Source: Burkholderia catarinensis
GTDB lineage: Bacteria > Pseudomonadota > Gammaproteobacteria > Burkholderiales > Burkholderiaceae
Length of the DNA stretch: 64,000 nucleotides
Direction of reading: 5' to 3'
Assembly: GCF_001883705.2 (NCBI RefSeq)
Contig: NZ_MDEQ02000002.1
Coordinates: 186,001-250,000, forward strand
Part shown: piece by piece, positions 62,371 to 64,000 of the stretch
Position numbering within the stretch: the stretch's first letter is position 1
Layout of the letters: each line of letters begins with the position of its first letter
Notes under the pieces: model-generated
The model's database searches: none
What the model saw: the letters and a program-made list of their open reading frames with translations, nothing else
Told to the model about the DNA's origin: nothing
Made by a program: the position numbers and the translations under genes

Positions 62371-63153
62371 TCATGCGACGCAATCCCGATGCGTGCGCAG
62401 GGCGCGACGCGCGTAGTAGTCGAACGTCACGGCATCGCGCTTCGGCTTCGAAATCCAGTCGTGCGCTTCCCGCGCCAGCGCCGGCGGCACCGGCTTGATC
62501 TCGCCGGCCGACATCGCGAGCAGTTGCAGCTTCGCGGCCCGCTCGATCAGCAGCGCGAGGATGCACGCTTCCTCGATCGTCTTGCCGACCACGAGCTGAC
62601 CGTGATGCGACAGCAGGATCGAGCGCTTGCCGCCGAGCGCCTTCGAGATGATCTCGCCTTCCTCGTTGCCGACCGGCACGCCGGGCCAGTCCTTCAGGAA
62701 CGCGCAATCGTCGTACAGCGGGCAGGTGTCCATGTGCGACACGACGAGCGGCTGCTCGAGCATCGACAGCGCGGCGACATGCGCCGGATGCGTATGGATG
62801 ATGCAGTTCACGTCCGGACGCTCGCGATAGATCCACGTATGGAACCGGTTGGCCGGATTCGGAATGCCTTCGCCGTCGACAACGTCGAGATCCTCGTTGA
62901 CGCGCAGCAGGTTCGCGGCCGAGATCTCGTCGAACCCGAGCCCGAGCCGCTGCGTGTAGTACGTGCCCGCATCGCCCGCGCGGCAGGTGATCTGCCCGGC
63001 CAGCCCCGAGTCGTGACCGGCGTCGAACAGGATCCGGCACGTGAGCGCGAGCTTCTGCCGCGCGGACCAGCCGCTGTCGCCCACCTCGTTTTCAAGACGC
63101 CGCTCCGCCAGCGCGACCAGCGCCTCCTTCGTCAAATTCAGCGTTTCCGCCAT
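62371..63153 (-). CDS. Class II aldolase/adducin family protein
   Basis: 260 residues. SGLAGQITCRAGDAGTYY (substrate motif), IIHTHPAHVAALSM with metal-binding His residues, and LLSHHGQLVVGKTIEEA. AGGAGG precedes the ATG at 63153. First gene of the minus-strand operon with the DapA-like and MOSC genes. Confidence 0.9.
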   Translation of the reverse strand: MAETLNLTKEALVALAERRLENEVGDSGWSARQKLALTCRILFDAGHDSGLAGQITCRAGDAGTYYTQRLGLGFDEISAANLLRVNEDLDVVDGEGIPNPANRFHTWIYRERPDVNCIIHTHPAHVAALSMLEQPLVVSHMDTCPLYDDCAFLKDWPGVPVGNEEGEIISKALGGKRSILLSHHGQLVVGKTIEEACILALLIERAAKLQLLAMSAGEIKPVPPALAREAHDWISKPKRDAVTFDYYARRALRTHRDCVA

Positions 63154-63214
63154 GTTCGCCTCCTGAATGGGTCGGATGGGTCGCGTCACCCGCGGACGTT
63201 CTCGCGGCGACTCG

Positions 63215-63249
63215 TGACACCAAATCCATTATATGACACAAAGTGTCAT
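63215..63249. promoter_or_regulatory. Operator-like TGACAC/GTGTCA palindrome between divergent genes
   Basis: ATGACAC-AAA-GTGTCAT (63233-63249) is a perfect palindrome; TGACAC recurs at 63215-63220. It lies between the class II aldolase start and the XRE-cupin start and is probably bound by that regulator. Confidence 0.6.
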
Positions 63250-63287
63250 GCGTTACAATCGGTTTTTCGAAGGACACCCGGCGCGCC

Positions 63288-63830
63288 ATGACGATTCGCC
63301 TGAAGCTGCTCAGAAAACAGAAGGGCTGGACGCTCGACGTGCTGGCCGACGAGACCGGCCTCACCAAAAGCTATCTGTCGAAGGTCGAGCGCGGCCTGAG
63401 CGTGCCGTCGATCGCGGTCGCGCTGAAGCTGTCGAAGGCGCTGAACGTCGACGTCGAGCAGTTGTTCTCGGCAAGCAACAACCGCGAACTGATCACGGTC
63501 ACGCGCGCCGGCGAACGCACGGCGATGGGCGCGGCGGCCGACAGTCACGCGCACCGCTTCGAAAGCATCGCGGCCGGCGTCGCGCCGAAGAAGATGCTGC
63601 CGTTCGTCGTGCATCCGCCGCATGAATTCGTCGCATCGACGTCCCGCGAGCACGAAGGCGAGGAATTCCTGTTCGTGCACAAGGGGCGCGTCGAAATCGA
63701 GTTTCCGAACGAGACGGTGCAACTCAGGACCGGCGATTCAGTCTATTTCAACGCACTCATCCCGCACCGCACGCGCAGCCTCGGCGCCGCGCAGGCGGAG
63801 ATCCTGGTCATCGTCAGCCACGACGACTAG
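63288..63830 (+). CDS. XRE-family regulator with cupin domain
   Basis: 180 residues. HTH at 3-60 (LKLLRKQKGWTLDVLADETGLTKSYLSKVERGLSVPS), then a cupin (EHEGEEFLFVHKGRVEIEF, TGDSVYFNALIPHR). The start is the ATG at 63288; GAAGGA lies upstream. Divergent from the aldolase operon, which it likely controls; same architecture as the XRE-cupin protein at 28140. Confidence 0.9.
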   Translation: MTIRLKLLRKQKGWTLDVLADETGLTKSYLSKVERGLSVPSIAVALKLSKALNVDVEQLFSASNNRELITVTRAGERTAMGAAADSHAHRFESIAAGVAPKKMLPFVVHPPHEFVASTSREHEGEEFLFVHKGRVEIEFPNETVQLRTGDSVYFNALIPHRTRSLGAAQAEILVIVSHDD

Positions 63831-63861
63831 GCTCGTCACTTCTTCGCGCAAGGATCCTCCG

Positions 63862-64000
63862 ATGGTCACAAAGGCCACCGCGCCGTTCCAGCAGATCAAG
63901 GCACTCGTTCGCCGGAACGTCGAGTCGGGCGACTGGCGCCCCGGGGATCGCATTCCGTCCGAGCTCGATCTCGCCGCGCGCTTCAGCGTCGCGCGCATGA
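63862..64000 (+). CDS. GntR family regulator, HutC-like (cut by window end)
   Basis: Only 46 residues lie in the window. FQQIKALVRRNVESGDWRPGDRIPSELDLAARFSVAR is the standard GntR/HutC N-terminal winged HTH. AAGGATCCTCC precedes the ATG. HutC-type assignment is provisional. Confidence 0.85.
   Translation, partial: MVTKATAPFQQIKALVRRNVESGDWRPGDRIPSELDLAARFSVARM

Overview
The window looks like a secondary chromosome of a Burkholderia cepacia complex bacterium. GC content and codon bias are very high throughout. The gene types fit this genus: a hopanoid block (hpnA, hpnB, hpnH with ispH), a short H-NS-like protein with the TWSGRGRAPTWL DNA-binding core, DUF4148 and CGNR proteins, a Tat-exported phosphocholine phospholipase C and an OprD-type porin. 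The genus call rests on protein resemblance read by eye, not on a search. No rRNA, tRNA, insertion sequence or CRISPR array was recognised.

Layout. 1-4.2 kb: the end of a PrpR-like sigma-54 regulator, a CGNR regulator divergent from a VOC protein, and a fumarylacetoacetate-hydrolase-type enzyme with an IclR regulator. 4.4-9.3 kb: two proteins sharing an H-NS-like ITPEEL helix segment, a large CoA-ligase/acetyltransferase fusion, and an unusual array of twelve 23-bp repeats with related copies elsewhere. 9.3-20.8 kb: a BON protein, a sigma-54 regulator with its GntP permease target, a thioredoxin-like TPR protein, a GNAT enzyme, phospholipase C and a DedA-rhodanese fusion. 20.8-30.7 kb: peptide uptake (OprD porin, OppABCDF-type ABC transporter, XRE-cupin regulator, POT permease). 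31-40.4 kb: OpgC, RarD, acylphosphatase and the hopanoid block, which contains a long Ala-rich coiled-coil repeat protein.

40.5-51.4 kb: small proteins, a MarR/flavin monooxygenase pair, an NTF2-like/MFS pair, a hemolysin III-like membrane protein, an ArsR/MFS pair around a 47-bp palindrome, and cstA with its small partner. 51.4-53.1 kb is a likely acquired patch: a GSU2403-type nucleotidyltransferase-fold gene behind two copies of the same spaced inverted repeat, then a fragment of an ECF sigma factor. 53.1-64 kb: a PRC-barrel protein, an unknown membrane protein, aroG, a secretory lipase, two unknown proteins, YceH, an SDR enzyme, and a MOSC/DapA-like/class II aldolase operon divergent from an XRE-cupin regulator, with the start of a GntR regulator at the edge.

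Regulation is unusually readable here. Several divergent pairs carry clear palindromes, and one permease has a near-consensus -24/-12 sigma-54 promoter plus paired upstream palindromes. The most puzzling element is the TCCCG-N6-CTCACC repeat. It recurs in the sense orientation at or after the 3' ends of three small-protein genes, two of which have H-NS-like features.
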